A DNA stretch of 21,984 bases, taken from positions 1 to 21,984 of the forward strand of contig KN880653.1 of NCBI GenBank assembly GCA_000934385.1, read 5' to 3'. The notes beneath the pieces were generated by a model. The model did not search any database and was not told where the DNA came from. It saw only the letters and a list, made by a program, of their open reading frames with translations. The stretch comes from Cylindrobasidium torrendii FP15055 ss-10. Taxonomy: Eukaryota; Basidiomycota; Agaricomycetes; Agaricales; Physalacriaceae. Shown piece by piece: positions 21,201 to 21,984 of this stretch. Made by a program: the position numbers and the translations under genes. Each line of letters starts with the position of its first letter. The first letter of the stretch is position 1.

Positions 21201-21984
21201 GAACGTGGATGACCTCAATTCTGTCTCGCTATTTCGAACGGCGTCCCAGCCTGATTCCAGCGCCTCTACCCTCTCTCCAAAGCGACGACGCCTAGGGAAA
21301 ATGTTCAGGGGTCCAATTGACGCAATCACCGACCAGATTCTACCTTCTACGACCATTGACATGCACTCTGGTGCCCCTGCGCAACTCGGAATATCAGAGG
21401 GTAGCCCGTCCCGGGAGGATAAACAGCATCATGATAAGCTTCTCGGTATGTCGACGATAATATCTGCATGTCTGTCTTCTGATGTGTTCAGCGTTACTTC
21501 TCCCACTTGTATTCCTCGAGTGCAAAGAAGGCGGTCCCGATCCAGAGAAAGGAGCCACGAAGACATATTTGCATCTTGTCATGGCGTGCCGATTTATGAT
21601 TTCTCTGGGGATGTACGACTTTCCCGTCTTTGGTCTTTTGGCCTCACGCGAGCGTGTCCGCCTTTTCTGTGCATGGGCAGAAGCTCCGCCGTTGGAGTTC
21701 AGAACTTCTCAGCGATACCTTGACAAAGTAAGCTGTCGAATCGTACAGCAATTAGCTGCACTAACCACAGTGATATACATAGGTGCAATCGGGCATCTTC
21801 GTCGCGGATGCGCACTGTCCTGAGTGGGATATCAGCAAGCCAAAAGACGTCATTCGGCTCGGATTGTTTCTTCAACACTTGCGCACCACCCATCGCGATA
21901 GGCTTGAGAAGAAATTTGAAGAGGTGAAGAAGGAGGTATCGGATTCGTGGAAGCACAAGGACAGTTGGACACCGCGAGAGCGCG
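18289..21984 (+). CDS. Unrecognised multi-exon family protein, copy C (3' end outside window)
   Basis: Exons: 18289-18405, 18454-18644, 18701-19130, 19182-19474, 19516-19563, 19616-19630, 19679-19717, 19772-19807, 19858-19878, 19929-19958, 20006-20189, 20248-20343, 20396-20658, 20778-21445, 21492-21727 and 21783 onward. About 956 codons are visible with no stop, so this is the best intact copy. Exons 2-3 form an N-terminal globular part, followed by a Ser/Pro-rich linker built from tiny exons (ending in a Trp-Pro). Exon 13 holds helical VAAQVEHWVRG...LPLDPVMTTYL. Exon 14 has DSHFDNDKGLSAAVLQ and PIDMNVDDLNSVSLF. Exon 15 reads DKLLALLLPLVFLECKEGG, then CRFMISLGMYDFPVFGLL, a pattern like the D...ExK core of PD-(D/E)XK nucleases. 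The last exon gives DAHCPEWDISKP and a Lys/Glu-rich helix. No signal peptide was found. The nuclease idea is inference only. Confidence 0.8.
18475..19860 (+). repeat. High-identity inverted repeat arm (copy C side)
   Basis: Partner of 1570-2955 in inverted orientation, from exon 2 to about exon 9 of copy C. Introns 4 to 7 are virtually unchanged between the two arms, while exons outside the tract differ at around one base in five. Edges are approximate. Confidence 0.85.

Overview
The window is nuclear DNA of a filamentous basidiomycete, most likely an Agaricomycete. The genes are dense with very short GT-AG introns (about 41-58 bases), conserved eukaryotic genes are present (adenylate kinase, the oligosaccharyltransferase subunit Wbp1/OST48, the Mcp1 mitochondrial membrane protein and the Swi5 recombination factor), and small secreted cysteine-rich proteins sit behind strong TATA boxes. 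I rebuilt the exon structures by hand from protein conservation, reading frame, splice signals and comparison of paralogues inside the window. 

Layout. Positions 1-7493 (minus strand) hold two tandem copies, A and B, of a large gene family with about 16 exons that I cannot name. Positions 18289-21984 (plus strand) hold a third copy, C, in inverted orientation. A and C run off the two window ends, so neither 3' end is visible. B is complete in extent but carries a dinucleotide frameshift and two non-GT splice donors, and is probably decaying. Between them lie eight ordinary genes: a small secreted protein (8036-8342, minus); adenylate kinase (9355-10269, minus) head to head with wbp1 (10608-12006, plus); a second small secreted protein (12582-12887, plus); a secreted protein of five roughly 60-residue repeats (13591-14696, plus); a third small secreted protein (15947-16246, plus); mcp1 (16502-17269, plus); and swi5 (17405-17856, minus), tail to tail with mcp1 and head to head with copy C. 

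Main points of interest. The A/B/C family keeps a series of tiny exons of fixed length (48, 15, 39, 21 and 30 bases). It has a late D-x12-E-x-K block that looks like a PD-(D/E)XK nuclease core, and B ends in a long acidic tail. A and C are nearly identical, introns included, over about 1.4 kb of their 5' halves but only about 80% alike on either side, which is the mark of gene conversion between inverted copies. The three small secreted proteins form a six-cysteine family with one intron at a conserved place. Together with the repeat protein they make a small cluster of secreted-protein genes embedded among housekeeping genes and bracketed by the inverted family.
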